Of a stretch of DNA of 13,888 bases, positions 1 through 7,388 are shown piece after piece. The number at the start of each line of letters is the position of its first letter. Positions within the stretch are counted from its first letter, which is position 1. The notes under the pieces are model-generated. The model saw only the letters and a program-made list of their open reading frames with translations. It did not search any database and was not told the origin of the DNA. The stretch is from Bacteroidales bacterium (GTDB taxonomy: Bacteria > Bacteroidota > Bacteroidia > Bacteroidales > ML635J-15). The stretch spans positions 1 through 13,888 of the forward strand of contig JAQVGK010000026.1 of assembly GCA_028696755.1 (NCBI GenBank), in the 5' to 3' direction. Position numbers and translations under genes: made by a program.

Positions 1-1156
1 CATCAAAACTTGTTTGACCATAATACGAATCCTGATTGTGGTAAGTATAACTGCTAATCATTGCCAAACTATTATGTTTCTTTTCTGGAAAAACATAACC
101 CATCTTGTAAAAAGCTTGTAATCGTTTGGTTCCAATATAGATTCCGTAAGGGTTTATGGCGTTATAGTAGTCTCCATAAGTATGACCAACTTCACCTCCT
201 TTTCTGTTTTCGTCGATGTACTGAATGCCTCCACGAATTGTAAGATCTTTCCCAAAATAATCCCAACGATTAAATAGAACATGTTGCTGCAATTTTGGCA
301 TATCCATAAATCCATCGTGATTGTGATCTATGTCCAACAAATCAGTTTGTGTATGACCAAAAATCATTGTATAAAGCTTTGGCGAAATCTTTATCGCAGC
401 ATCAATATTGGTTTCGGTTTTTCCAGCCGAGCTAAAAAGCTGATTAAAGTAGAATGCATCAGCTGTTTTAGGTTTTTTATACTCAACATTTATCTGTCCA
501 GTTACCGCATCGTAACCATTGATTACTGCCGATGTTCCTTTTGATACCTGAATCGATTCCATCCAAGGACCAGGAATATAACCTAAAGCATAAGGCTGCG
601 AAAGTCCGTAAAGATTAGGAATGTTTTCGGTCATCATCTGAACATATTTGCCTGCCAGTCCGAGTAGCTTTATCTGCTTTGCACCTGTTGTTGCGTCGCT
701 GTAGGATGCGTCAACCGAAGCATTTGTTTCAAAACTTTCGGACAAATTACAGCACGCAGCTTTGCAAAGTTCTTCGCCTGTAATAGTCTGAACGCTGCCA
801 ACTTCCATTCTCGAGTAGTGAGTTCCAACTTGTCGCTCTCCAATCGTAACTTCGTCGAGAAACAAAGTGCTTTTCATAACAATATCTAATTTTTGATTGC
901 TGTTTTCGACGATTATAGTGTCGGCAACATATCCAACAAAACTAAAAATCAGAACATTGCTTTCGGCTGGTTTAATAATTGTAAATTTTCCGTCTTTATC
1001 GCTTGTGGTACCAATATTTGTGTCTTGCCACCAAATGTTTACCCCGAATACTGGCTTTTTATTGCCATCTGGTTGTTCGTAAACTGTTCCGGTAACTTGC
1101 GCATTTACTGCAATTCCCACAAGCATAACGACAATTATGCCTGTTAATTTTTTCAT
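1..1156 (-). CDS. TonB-dependent outer-membrane receptor, N-terminal part (runs off the window)
   Basis: This is the first 385 residues of an outer-membrane active-transport receptor; the C-terminal barrel lies beyond the left edge and no stop is reached. The start is the ATG at 1156-1154. Residues 1-19 form a signal peptide (KK, then a hydrophobic stretch ending VNA-Q). Residues 20-95 look like a carboxypeptidase-regulatory-like beta-sandwich (VTGTVYE start, TTSDKDGKFTI, FSFVGY), the usual N-terminal extension of Bacteroidota receptors. DEVTIGE at 101-107 follows. The plug domain covers about 120-230 and contains a cysteine cluster, C131, C135 and C136 (ELCKAACCNLSESFETN), then SYSDATTGAKQIKLLGL and a run ending GYDAVTGQINVEYKKP. 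From memory this plug signature recurs in a Bacteroidota receptor subfamily often beside heavy-metal genes; the substrate is inference. The receptor follows the Cys/His-rich gene by 52 bases on the same strand, so the two are probably cotranscribed. Confidence 0.93.
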   Translation of the reverse strand, partial: MKKLTGIIVVMLVGIAVNAQVTGTVYEQPDGNKKPVFGVNIWWQDTNIGTTSDKDGKFTIIKPAESNVLIFSFVGYVADTIIVENSNQKLDIVMKSTLFLDEVTIGERQVGTHYSRMEVGSVQTITGEELCKAACCNLSESFETNASVDASYSDATTGAKQIKLLGLAGKYVQMMTENIPNLYGLSQPYALGYIPGPWMESIQVSKGTSAVINGYDAVTGQINVEYKKPKTADAFYFNQLFSSAGKTETNIDAAIKISPKLYTMIFGHTQTDLLDIDHNHDGFMDMPKLQQHVLFNRWDYFGKDLTIRGGIQYIDENRKGGEVGHTYGDYYNAINPYGIYIGTKRLQAFYKMGYVFPEKKHNSLAMISSYTYHNQDSYYGQTSFD

Positions 1157-1174
1157 ATAAAATTTGAATTTTAA

Positions 1175-1209
1175 ATTAATACTTGATTTATTAAGAAATC
1201 AGTATTAAT
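1175..1209 (-). promoter_or_regulatory. Intercistronic inverted repeat between the Cys/His-rich gene and the TonB receptor
   Basis: Bases 1175-1189 (ATTAATACTTGATTT) pair with 1196-1209 (AAATCAGTATTAAT), giving a 14-bp stem with one bulged T and a 6-base loop. It begins at the stop codon of the upstream gene and ends 18 bases before the receptor start. On the minus strand it is not followed by a clean U-run, so a full intrinsic terminator is doubtful. An attenuating or mRNA-stabilising hairpin, or a protein-binding palindrome, is possible. The structure is seen directly; the role is inferred. Confidence 0.45.
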
Positions 1210-1664
1210 CATAGGCGAAAAACAGAAACCACAGCACCGAAATCAGTACTGCCCGCATTAGTCCTTAATAAGGGTGGTAGCTTAAGGACATTTAAAAAAT
1301 TGTTTTGTATTTCATCGAAAAAATAAACTATTGGCGAAAATAACAGCAGCTGAGGCATTTCCAGAGATTGAATCTGTGGGATATCTGCTCTGCACGAACT
1401 AAAAAATAATTGATCTAGCGAAAAATACGAAATGGTTGCATGTTTAAGATGCTCGTCTTTTTGACATGAGCAGGCATTATCGTGGCCGTCGCAATCATTG
1501 CAATGTGGATGGTCATGCGATATTTCGCCAAACTCGAAGAATGCAACATCGCTATGCTCGTGATTACAGCCTGTGCAAAGGTATCTTTCGATAAAGAAAC
1601 CGTTCGCCGACACTAAAACAACCAGCGCAACAATGATCGATAATATTCCTTTTAGCATTCTCAT
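1209..1664 (-). CDS. Small exported Cys/His-rich protein, putative metal-binding partner of the TonB receptor
   Basis: This is a protein of about 151 residues, starting from the ATG at 1664-1662. A further ATG lies two codons in (1658), and an in-frame TTG sits at 1673. The N-terminus (MLKGILSIIVALVVLVSANGFF) is a signal peptide or membrane anchor. It is followed by a dense cluster of possible metal ligands: YLCTGCNHEH, then HDHPHCNDCDGHDNACSC and KDEHLKH, all within about 60 residues. The C-terminal half is hydrophobic and proline-bearing, without recognisable domains. A short exported protein with a GF-x3-RY-x-C start beside a TonB receptor resembles the small Bacteroidota proteins annotated as HYC_CC_PP, but this is a motif-level resemblance only. 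Its position directly upstream of a receptor with plug cysteines supports a shared metal-related role, for example periplasmic or surface metal capture. Function is inferred; the reading frame is convincing. Confidence 0.72.
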   Translation of the reverse strand: MRMLKGILSIIVALVVLVSANGFFIERYLCTGCNHEHSDVAFFEFGEISHDHPHCNDCDGHDNACSCQKDEHLKHATISYFSLDQLFFSSCRADIPQIQSLEMPQLLLFSPIVYFFDEIQNNFLNVLKLPPLLRTNAGSTDFGAVVSVFRL

Positions 1665-1670
1665 TCGATG

Positions 1671-1703
1671 CAAAAATACGGTTTTTTCTACTACACAAAC
1701 AAG
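1671..1703 (-). promoter_or_regulatory. Putative Bacteroidota-type promoter for the Cys/His-rich gene and receptor
   Basis: Read on the minus strand, TATTTTTG (1678-1671) fits the TAnnTTTG -7 element, and CTTG (1703-1700) lies 21 bases upstream as a -33 element. Transcription would begin near 1664, almost at the ATG, implying a leaderless message or use of the inner ATG at 1658. AT-rich boxes arise easily by chance, hence the low confidence. Confidence 0.35.
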
Positions 1704-1825
1704 CTTTGTTGTAAAATGTTGTGATTTTTACTGATTTTTATACAGAGGATGCAAATTTGAGGTAAGATTTGAGATTTAACGGGGATTTTTTAGAGAAGTA
1801 CTTGCTGAGAGATAAGAGCTAATAG

Positions 1826-2017
1826 TTGCATGGAGCATGGAGCATGGGGCATGGGGACATTAGTGCGAAAGCTATACATTACTTGCGTGCGTTGCACTGA
1901 GTTGAATCGAAGTGAGCCCTGCGGGGTTCTGCCTTTTAGCAAATTTTGTATAATGTCATTTTGGCACAATTTCAATTCCCACTAGAATGTGAGCCCCATG
2001 CTCCATGCTCCATGCAA
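1826..2017. repeat. Perfect 25-bp inverted repeat built of GCATGGA heptamers, enclosing 142 bases
   Basis: Bases 1826-1850 are the exact reverse complement of 1993-2017. The left arm continues as four tandem heptamers (GCATGGA twice, then GCATGGG twice, 1828-1855). The right arm holds three in reverse orientation. The enclosed 142 bases show no open frame of note; they contain a small CCC-TGC-GGG hairpin near 1918-1926. No target-site duplication is evident at the ends. The size and terminal inverted repeats suggest a MITE-like or REP-type non-autonomous element; a large cruciform regulatory structure is the alternative. The symmetry is seen directly; the class is inferred. Confidence 0.7.
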
Positions 2018-2064
2018 AAACAATTATTTTTATAAATTGTCATTTAATTAGTTTCAATTTTTCA

Positions 2065-2072
2065 TAAATTTG
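2065..2072 (+). promoter_or_regulatory. Putative -7 promoter box for the GH18 gene
   Basis: TAAATTTG matches the Bacteroidota -7 consensus TAnnTTTG and lies 49 bases before the ATG. No well-spaced -33 TTTG is visible; the nearest TTG (2037-2039) is 25 bases upstream. An AGAGGA tract at about 2099-2104 lies roughly 17 bases from the start, which is too far for a typical Shine-Dalgarno site. Confidence 0.35.
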
Positions 2073-2121
2073 CAAATTATCACGAGACTTGTTGTTAAAG
2101 AGGAACACAATTTATTAAATC

Positions 2122-5100
2122 ATGAAAAGAACCGCACTACTTTTTGCAGGGATTATGCTTTTATTGCCTTTAATGGCTCAGCAAAATCACAAATCAATTC
2201 ATCAAGAGGAACAAGAGTATTATAATTCGCTCGGAATAAGCGAAGCCGAGTATCAACAGATTAATCAACCGGCAGCAGTGAATAATCCCAAATCGGCAAA
2301 AGCCTGCAACCTTAACAAGGTTGTGTTCGGTTGGCATCCTTACTGGTCGGCAGGATTAGAAGCTAATTATGATTGGGAGTTGATGTCGGACATGTCGTTT
2401 TTCTCTTATGAGGTAAACTCCACAACGGGGAATGCAAATTCTACTCATGGCTGGGCAACTTCTAATGCTGTTACTCAAGCTTTGGCAAACGGCGTAAGAG
2501 TAAACTTATGCGTAACTTTGTTCTCAGATCATGGCACATTTTTAAATTCGTCAACATCGCGCCAAACTTTGATTACAAATTTGATAAACCTGGTGCAAAG
2601 TCGTGGTGCGCACGGCGTAAATATTGATTTCGAAGGAGTATCATCAACCTATAAAGCACAGTTTACAAATTTTTTAATTGATTTGTGTACACAAATGCAC
2701 GCTTCGGTTCCTGGTTCAAAGGTTAGCGTTTGTGTTTATGCTGTTGACTGGAGCGATCTTTTCGACGAAGCTGCCATCGATCCTTTCATTGATTACTATA
2801 CTATCATGGGTTACGATTATTATTATTCGGGAAGTAGTATTGCCGGTCCAACAGCACCGCTTTATACTTTCAATACCTTTAATTACAACCTTGCTAAAAC
2901 AATAAATTATTACATGTCGCAGGGAGCGAGCAAGGAAAAGATTATCCTAGGTTTGCCATATTATGGACACGAGTGGAATACAACTTCGTCAACGGTTCCG
3001 TCTTCAACAACAAGTGTTGTAAGTTCGCGAACTTATAAAACAATACGAGATAACACTTCGGGTAACTACTCAACAAGGCAATTTGAATCCACAAGCAAAT
3101 GTCCGTATTATGTTTATTATTCGTCGAACTGGCGACAGGCATTTTGCGATGATGAGGAGAGTTTGGCATGGAAGTACGATTTGGTTAATATGACAGGAAT
3201 TGGTGGAATTGGAATTTGGGCACTTGGCTACGATGATGGTTATTCAGAGCTTTGGGATTTGATTCGCGAAAAATTTACCGATTGCGGCACAGTTCCTTGC
3301 TCGGGAACATTCTACGATTTGGGTGGCCCAGATAAGGTGTATTTCAACAATAGTAATTACAATTTTACGATTGCGCCAACAAATGCTACTCGGGTAACTT
3401 TAGAATTTCCTGTTTTCGATATCGAAGCAGGAAGCGGGGCAACCTGCAATTACGATTATGTTGAAATTTTTGATGGTCCCGACATGCTTTCGCCAAGTCT
3501 TGGCAGATTTTGCAACACAACAGGAGCTCCTGGATTAATTACTTCTACAGGCAATGCTCTCACGGTAAAGGTTTATACCGATAATGCTACTGTAAATAAC
3601 GGTTTTACAGGTGTGTGGAACTGTGTTCAGGATGATATTTTACCAACAACCAATATTAGCGCAGGCACATGGCAAAAAGACGACTTTATTGCTACATTTA
3701 CCGATGCCGATAACGATATTGTTGATTTGAGATTTTATCAGGTTTTGGATAATGATGGAACTGAATGGCGAGCAAATGGAGATTATGGATTTTTTAATGA
3801 TAATTTTGGTTCAACAATCCATAGCGACTGGACAAATCTTTCGGGCACATGGTCGGTAACAGATGCACATTTACGTCAATCGGATGAGGCATTATCGAAT
3901 AATAATATTTATGCCGATGTTACACAAAGTGATGATGGAGTTTATCTTTATCACTGGCAGATGAAGCTTTCGGGTGCCGGAACTAATCGTCGAGCAGGAT
4001 TGTATATCTTTTGCAGCGATCCTAGCCTCGACCAGCGTGGAGATGCATACATGATTTATTTCCGTGCCGATCAAAACAAATGTCAACTCTATCGTGCGGA
4101 TAATAACGTGATTACAATTTATACCGATGATGATGTTACTGTAAACGAAGACACTTGGTACGATTATAAAGTTATGTATAATCCTGCAAACGGAGAGCTT
4201 AAAGCATTTCAAAACGATGTGCTGGTTTCGTCGTGGACAGATCCTTCTCCAATTACTGCAGGAACAGCAGTGTCGCTAAGAACAGGAGGTTGTATTGCCG
4301 ATTACGACGATATTAAAGTTTACAAATCTAGATCTGTTACCGAAACTGTTAGCGTTGGAGCAGGGCAGGAAGTAAGATACGAAAATGCAAATTCGTCGTC
4401 GCCAGCATGTCGCATCAAATCTATTGTTACCGATGCCAGTGGAAATATTTCGACTGTTGCTGGCTTTGATGTAAATATTGATTTTACAGCACCGCTGGCT
4501 TCAACTTCGGTAAATGATGGTCCGGGTGGTGATATTGATGTTACCTATGTTGGAACACAGCTTCAGGCAAACTGGGCAGCTGCTGTTGAACCCAATTCTT
4601 ACGTTACAAATTACGAATACTGCATTGGCACAAGTGCTGGAGCATCAAACACAGTGGCTTGGACAAGCAATGGAACAAACACCTCGGTTACTCGCAGCGG
4701 TTTGACTTTAATATCTGGAACGACTTACTATTTTAGTGTTCGTTCTACAAATGTTGTAAATCTAACATCAACCGTAAGTTCTAGCGATGGAATTATGTAT
4801 GTTGATCCAGCTTCGCTAACAATTGCCGATTTCACAACTTCGTCAACCAATGTTTGTGCTGGCGAGGCAATATCTTTTATCAACTTGTCGCAAAATGCAG
4901 ATACTTACCAATGGACAATTACTGGTCCGCAGAACGAAAGTTCTACCGACGAGTCGCCATCTTTTGTTCTCACTGCAGGGACTTACTCTGTTAGTCTTAC
5001 TGCATACGGAAGTTTAGGTGACGACAATATCACACAGTCAATAACTGTTGTTGTAAATCCATTACCAGTTGCTGCAAGCAGTGTTTCTTCAACCGATTTT

Positions 5101-6567
5101 GACGTTTGTCCAGGAGCTGGAGCAACACTTAGTTACAGCGGTGGTAGTGGAACTAGCTTTAAGTGGTTTGCCTCGTCGTGCGGTGGAACCTTGATAGGAT
5201 CAGGCAACAACTTGCTTGTTAACCCAGTTTCGGCAACTACATATTATGGTAGATGGGAAAATTCGTGTGGATATTCAGCATGTCAGAATCTCACAATTAA
5301 TGTAAATCCTTTACCAGTAGAGGCAAACTCGGTGTCGGCAACGGAAAACGTAATTTGTTTTAACGAATCGCTCGATTTAAGCTATGATGGTGGCTCTGGC
5401 GATAGTTTTAACTGGTACACTGCCGATTGTGGAAATACCTTTGTTGGTATTGGCAATAATCTTAATGTTTCGCCTACTACAAATACAGTTTATTATGGTC
5501 GCTGGGAGAATGCTTGCGGAAATTCGGCTTGCAAAACTGTTAGCGTTACAGTAAATCCTTTGCAGGGAGAACCTACAAACATCTCAGCTGATTTATATAC
5601 AATTTGTGAGGGAGAACAGGCCGTGCTTAGCTTCACTGGAGGAAGTGGTTCTTCTTTTAAGTGGTTCGAAGAAAGCTGTGGTGAAACTTTTGTCGGCGAA
5701 GGTAACGACTTGGCTGTTGGTCCGATTGCCGACAAAACATACTATGGTAGATGGGAAAACGGATGTGGTTTTTCAAATTGTTTGCCTGTAACTATAAGTG
5801 TGAATCCTTTGCCGGATGAAGCAATTAGCGTAAGTGCCGATTATCCAAATATCTGTAATGGTGAAGTTCCTGTTCTTTCATACGCGGGTGGAAGCGGAGA
5901 TGTTTTTAACTGGTATACCGATGCTTGCGGATCTGTTCTCGTGGGCAGCGGTAACGATTTTAGCGTGAATCCAGGTGTAAACACAACCTATTTTGGTAGA
6001 TGGGAAAATGCTTGCGGAAACTCGGTTTGTGGTGAGGTTGCTATTTTGTACGGACAAAATCCAGAGGCGATTTTCTCGGCCCTTGCCACAACAATTCAGT
6101 TGCCAAATGCTTTTGCATATTTTACAAATGCCTCGCAAAATGCTGATACTTGGTTTTGGGAGTTTGGCGATGGCGCTGATGCAACTGAATTTGAGCCATA
6201 TCACCAATACACAGCAGTTGGAGTTTATACAGTTACACTTACTGCTTCAAATGCAGTTTGCGGAAGCGATGTGCTAGTACTCAATGATTATATAATCGTT
6301 ATCGATCCTACCGAAGCAAATATCGTTTCGACTGATGAACTTAAAGTTTATCCTGTTCCAGCAAATAATTTCGTTAATGTTTGCTCCAAAAACGAAATAG
6401 TTTCAGTTTCGCTTTTAACGGTGGATGGAAAACTGTGTCGCAGTTATGATGGAAAAGGTTGTGAACTTACGATCGATCTTAGCGACCTTAGTGAGTCTGA
6501 GTATATATTGTTAATCGAAACTGCTTTTGAAAAGATAGTGAAGAGAGTTGTAGTGATGAGGGACTAG
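2122..6567 (+). CDS. T9SS-secreted modular GH18 (chitinase-like) glycoside hydrolase
   Basis: This 1481-residue surface or secreted enzyme probably cleaves beta-1,4-linked GlcNAc polymers (chitin or peptidoglycan-type). Residues 1-20 are a signal peptide (LLLPLMAQ). Residues 48-390 form a GH18 barrel: VVFGWHPYW on strand 1, HGVNIDFEGV with D169 and the acid/base E171 retained, YYTIMGYDYYY, and GIGIWALGYDDGYSELW on strand 8. Residues 393-502 are a CUB domain (CNYDYVEIFDGP, LGRFCN, GNALTVKVYTDN, GFTGVW). Residues 560-735 look like a concanavalin-A/laminin-G-type lectin fold. An FN3-like domain (about 795-893) and a PKD domain (about 900-977) follow. Next come four Ig-like repeats, each starting NPL (N979, N1062, N1145, N1228), and a second PKD with WEFGDG at 1346-1351. 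The C-terminus from about 1404 (VYPVPANNFVNV near 1410) is a type A T9SS sorting domain. In the DxxDxDxE motif the first two Asp are His164 and Asn167, so substrate and activity are less certain than the fold. Confidence 0.95.
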   Translation: MKRTALLFAGIMLLLPLMAQQNHKSIHQEEQEYYNSLGISEAEYQQINQPAAVNNPKSAKACNLNKVVFGWHPYWSAGLEANYDWELMSDMSFFSYEVNSTTGNANSTHGWATSNAVTQALANGVRVNLCVTLFSDHGTFLNSSTSRQTLITNLINLVQSRGAHGVNIDFEGVSSTYKAQFTNFLIDLCTQMHASVPGSKVSVCVYAVDWSDLFDEAAIDPFIDYYTIMGYDYYYSGSSIAGPTAPLYTFNTFNYNLAKTINYYMSQGASKEKIILGLPYYGHEWNTTSSTVPSSTTSVVSSRTYKTIRDNTSGNYSTRQFESTSKCPYYVYYSSNWRQAFCDDEESLAWKYDLVNMTGIGGIGIWALGYDDGYSELWDLIREKFTDCGTVPCSGTFYDLGGPDKVYFNNSNYNFTIAPTNATRVTLEFPVFDIEAGSGATCNYDYVEIFDGPDMLSPSLGRFCNTTGAPGLITSTGNALTVKVYTDNATVNNGFTGVWNCVQDDILPTTNISAGTWQKDDFIATFTDADNDIVDLRFYQVLDNDGTEWRANGDYGFFNDNFGSTIHSDWTNLSGTWSVTDAHLRQSDEALSNNNIYADVTQSDDGVYLYHWQMKLSGAGTNRRAGLYIFCSDPSLDQRGDAYMIYFRADQNKCQLYRADNNVITIYTDDDVTVNEDTWYDYKVMYNPANGELKAFQNDVLVSSWTDPSPITAGTAVSLRTGGCIADYDDIKVYKSRSVTETVSVGAGQEVRYENANSSSPACRIKSIVTDASGNISTVAGFDVNIDFTAPLASTSVNDGPGGDIDVTYVGTQLQANWAAAVEPNSYVTNYEYCIGTSAGASNTVAWTSNGTNTSVTRSGLTLISGTTYYFSVRSTNVVNLTSTVSSSDGIMYVDPASLTIADFTTSSTNVCAGEAISFINLSQNADTYQWTITGPQNESSTDESPSFVLTAGTYSVSLTAYGSLGDDNITQSITVVVNPLPVAASSVSSTDFDVCPGAGATLSYSGGSGTSFKWFASSCGGTLIGSGNNLLVNPVSATTYYGRWENSCGYSACQNLTINVNPLPVEANSVSATENVICFNESLDLSYDGGSGDSFNWYTADCGNTFVGIGNNLNVSPTTNTVYYGRWENACGNSACKTVSVTVNPLQGEPTNISADLYTICEGEQAVLSFTGGSGSSFKWFEESCGETFVGEGNDLAVGPIADKTYYGRWENGCGFSNCLPVTISVNPLPDEAISVSADYPNICNGEVPVLSYAGGSGDVFNWYTDACGSVLVGSGNDFSVNPGVNTTYFGRWENACGNSVCGEVAILYGQNPEAIFSALATTIQLPNAFAYFTNASQNADTWFWEFGDGADATEFEPYHQYTAVGVYTVTLTASNAVCGSDVLVLNDYIIVIDPTEANIVSTDELKVYPVPANNFVNVCSKNEIVSVSLLTVDGKLCRSYDGKGCELTIDLSDLSESEYILLIETAFEKIVKRVVVMRD
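5056..6057 (+). repeat. Four tandem in-frame 249-bp repeats encoding Ig-like modules
   Basis: Units begin at 5056, 5305, 5554 and 5803; the first three are exactly 249 bp (83 codons) and the last runs slightly longer before the second PKD domain. Each encodes NPL-x-x-E/A, an early Cys, a GGSG-x-x-F-K/N-W core, CG, G-x-G-N/D, a YYGRWEN or YFGRWEN segment and a final C-G-x-S-x-C. This resembles the Bacteroidota Ig-like spacer domains found near the C-terminus of T9SS cargo (Ig_7, CHU_C-associated). The likely role is a stalk holding the catalytic domain away from the cell. Confidence 0.85.
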
Positions 6568-6605
6568 GAAGTAAACTTAAAGTACGAATTATAAATTCAA
6601 ATACT

Positions 6606-7065
6606 ATGGCAAATACTTATACGCAGTTATTCATACATTTTGTGTTTGCAGTGCAAAATCGTCTAGGTTTAATTAGTCCTCGTTGGGAAGAGGACTTGAA
6701 TAAATATTAATGGTATAATTGAACATTATGGTCATAAGCTTTATTTAATTAACGGCACGGAAGATCATACTCATTTATTGGTGAGCATGAATCCAAAACA
6801 ATCTCCGTCTGATTTGATGTTTCATGTTAAACGAAGCTCATCCTTATGGATAAATGACAATAAGCTTACAATTGGTAAGTTTTCATGGCAAGATGGTTTT
6901 GGAGCTTTTAGCTTTGGAAAGGATCAGTTGAGTTCAAAAATTAAATATGTTGAGAACCAGAAAGAACACCATAAGAAAACGAGTTTTATGGATGAATATC
7001 AGAAGTTTTTGAAAGATAATGGAATCGACTTTGATCAAAAATATCTTTTTAGACCTTTGGAATAA
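6606..7065 (+). pseudogene. IS200/RAYT-like Y1 (HUH) transposase, frameshifted
   Basis: This is a single-strand DNA transposase of the Y1_Tnp family, split by one frameshift. The first part starts at the ATG at 6606 (MANTYTQLFIHFVFAV) and reaches a TAA at 6708-6710 after K33-Y34. The second part continues in another frame from about 6709 (NGIIEHYGHKLYLINGTEDHTHLL) to the stop at 7063-7065. Related full-length proteins read KYI-NG here, so two bases appear to have been lost at about 6707-6708. Together the parts make about 153 residues, the normal family length. The metal-binding HUH-type pair is His-Thr-His at 6766-6774, and the likely catalytic Tyr is at 6946-6948 (KYVENQKEHHKK). Both are intact, so decay is recent or this is a sequencing error. 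The adjacent palindromes at 7086-7282 suggest a REP-associated (RAYT) copy rather than a standard IS. No REP-like sequence lies in the 38 bases upstream. Confidence 0.88.
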
Positions 7066-7388
7066 GCGGTGAGATTTCTCCGTATATGTCCTCTGGACAA
7101 AAAGTGCTATAGGTTAAGCTTTTTACTGACGTTTATGTCCTCTGGACAAAAACGCGAAGGAAATTGCATTTACAAGTTATAGTTCAAATTCTTGCGCGAA
7201 ATGTTTTTCTAGCCCGTTAGGGCTTCAACGTCAGTAAAAAGAAGTAAACATATAGAGTATTACTACTTTGTCCAGAGGACATTAACGTTAGAAAAGTAAT
7301 TTACTCTGTATGAAGACCACACTTAAGATCTTTGCGCTTGCAAATTTTTAAAACTAGTCGCGTCAGTAACAACTTCACATTCTCTCCC
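7066..7388. other. Intergenic stretch of 323 bases between convergent genes
   Basis: This stretch lies between the transposase remnant and the 3' end of the minus-strand HAD-GH65 gene. It is largely occupied by the REP-like cluster. The hairpins could also serve as transcription terminators for both sides, but none has a clear U-run directly after it. No open frame of note is present. Confidence 0.6.
7086..7282. repeat. REP-like palindrome cluster downstream of the Y1 transposase
   Basis: An 18-base word ATGTCCTCTGGACAAAAA occurs at 7086-7103 and again at 7135-7152, and 16 bases of it recur in reverse complement at 7267-7282. Its core TGTCC-N3-GGACA is itself a palindrome. Between the copies, CTTTTTACTGACGTT (7119-7133) is the exact reverse complement of 7227-7241. 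A hairpin AGCCC-GTTA-GGGCT sits at 7211-7224. CGTCAGTAA recurs once more at 7361-7369. Nested palindromes and inverted pairs beside a Y1 transposase are the hallmark of REP/BIME elements mobilised by RAYT enzymes. That this enzyme acts on these repeats is inference. Confidence 0.75.

Larger units (their letters stand above)
1665..2121. other. Non-coding stretch of about 457 bases between divergent genes
   Basis: This stretch separates the minus-strand receptor operon from the plus-strand GH18 gene. It holds a promoter candidate at each end and a 192-base inverted-repeat element in the middle (1826-2017). The only open frame in it spans the repeat, has no recognisable protein features, and is not called. 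No RNA gene was recognised. Confidence 0.6.

Noticed and set aside
893..1147. Plus-strand open frames opposite the TonB receptor
   Set aside because: They are antisense shadows of a convincing receptor gene that is open through to the left edge.
1828..1855. Tandem GCATGGA/GCATGGG heptamers as a CRISPR-like array
   Set aside because: The units are contiguous without spacers, only four in number, and have no cas genes nearby.
1790..1975. Minus-strand 61-codon frame in the spacer upstream of the GH18 gene
   Set aside because: It reads through the heptamer inverted repeat, giving low-complexity MPHAPCSMQL, and has no protein-like features.
7086..7282. REP-like cluster as a CRISPR array or a phage attachment site
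   Set aside because: Repeat orientation is mixed, spacing is irregular (about 31 and 114 bases between copies), and there is no integrase or cas gene; the REP interpretation fits better.
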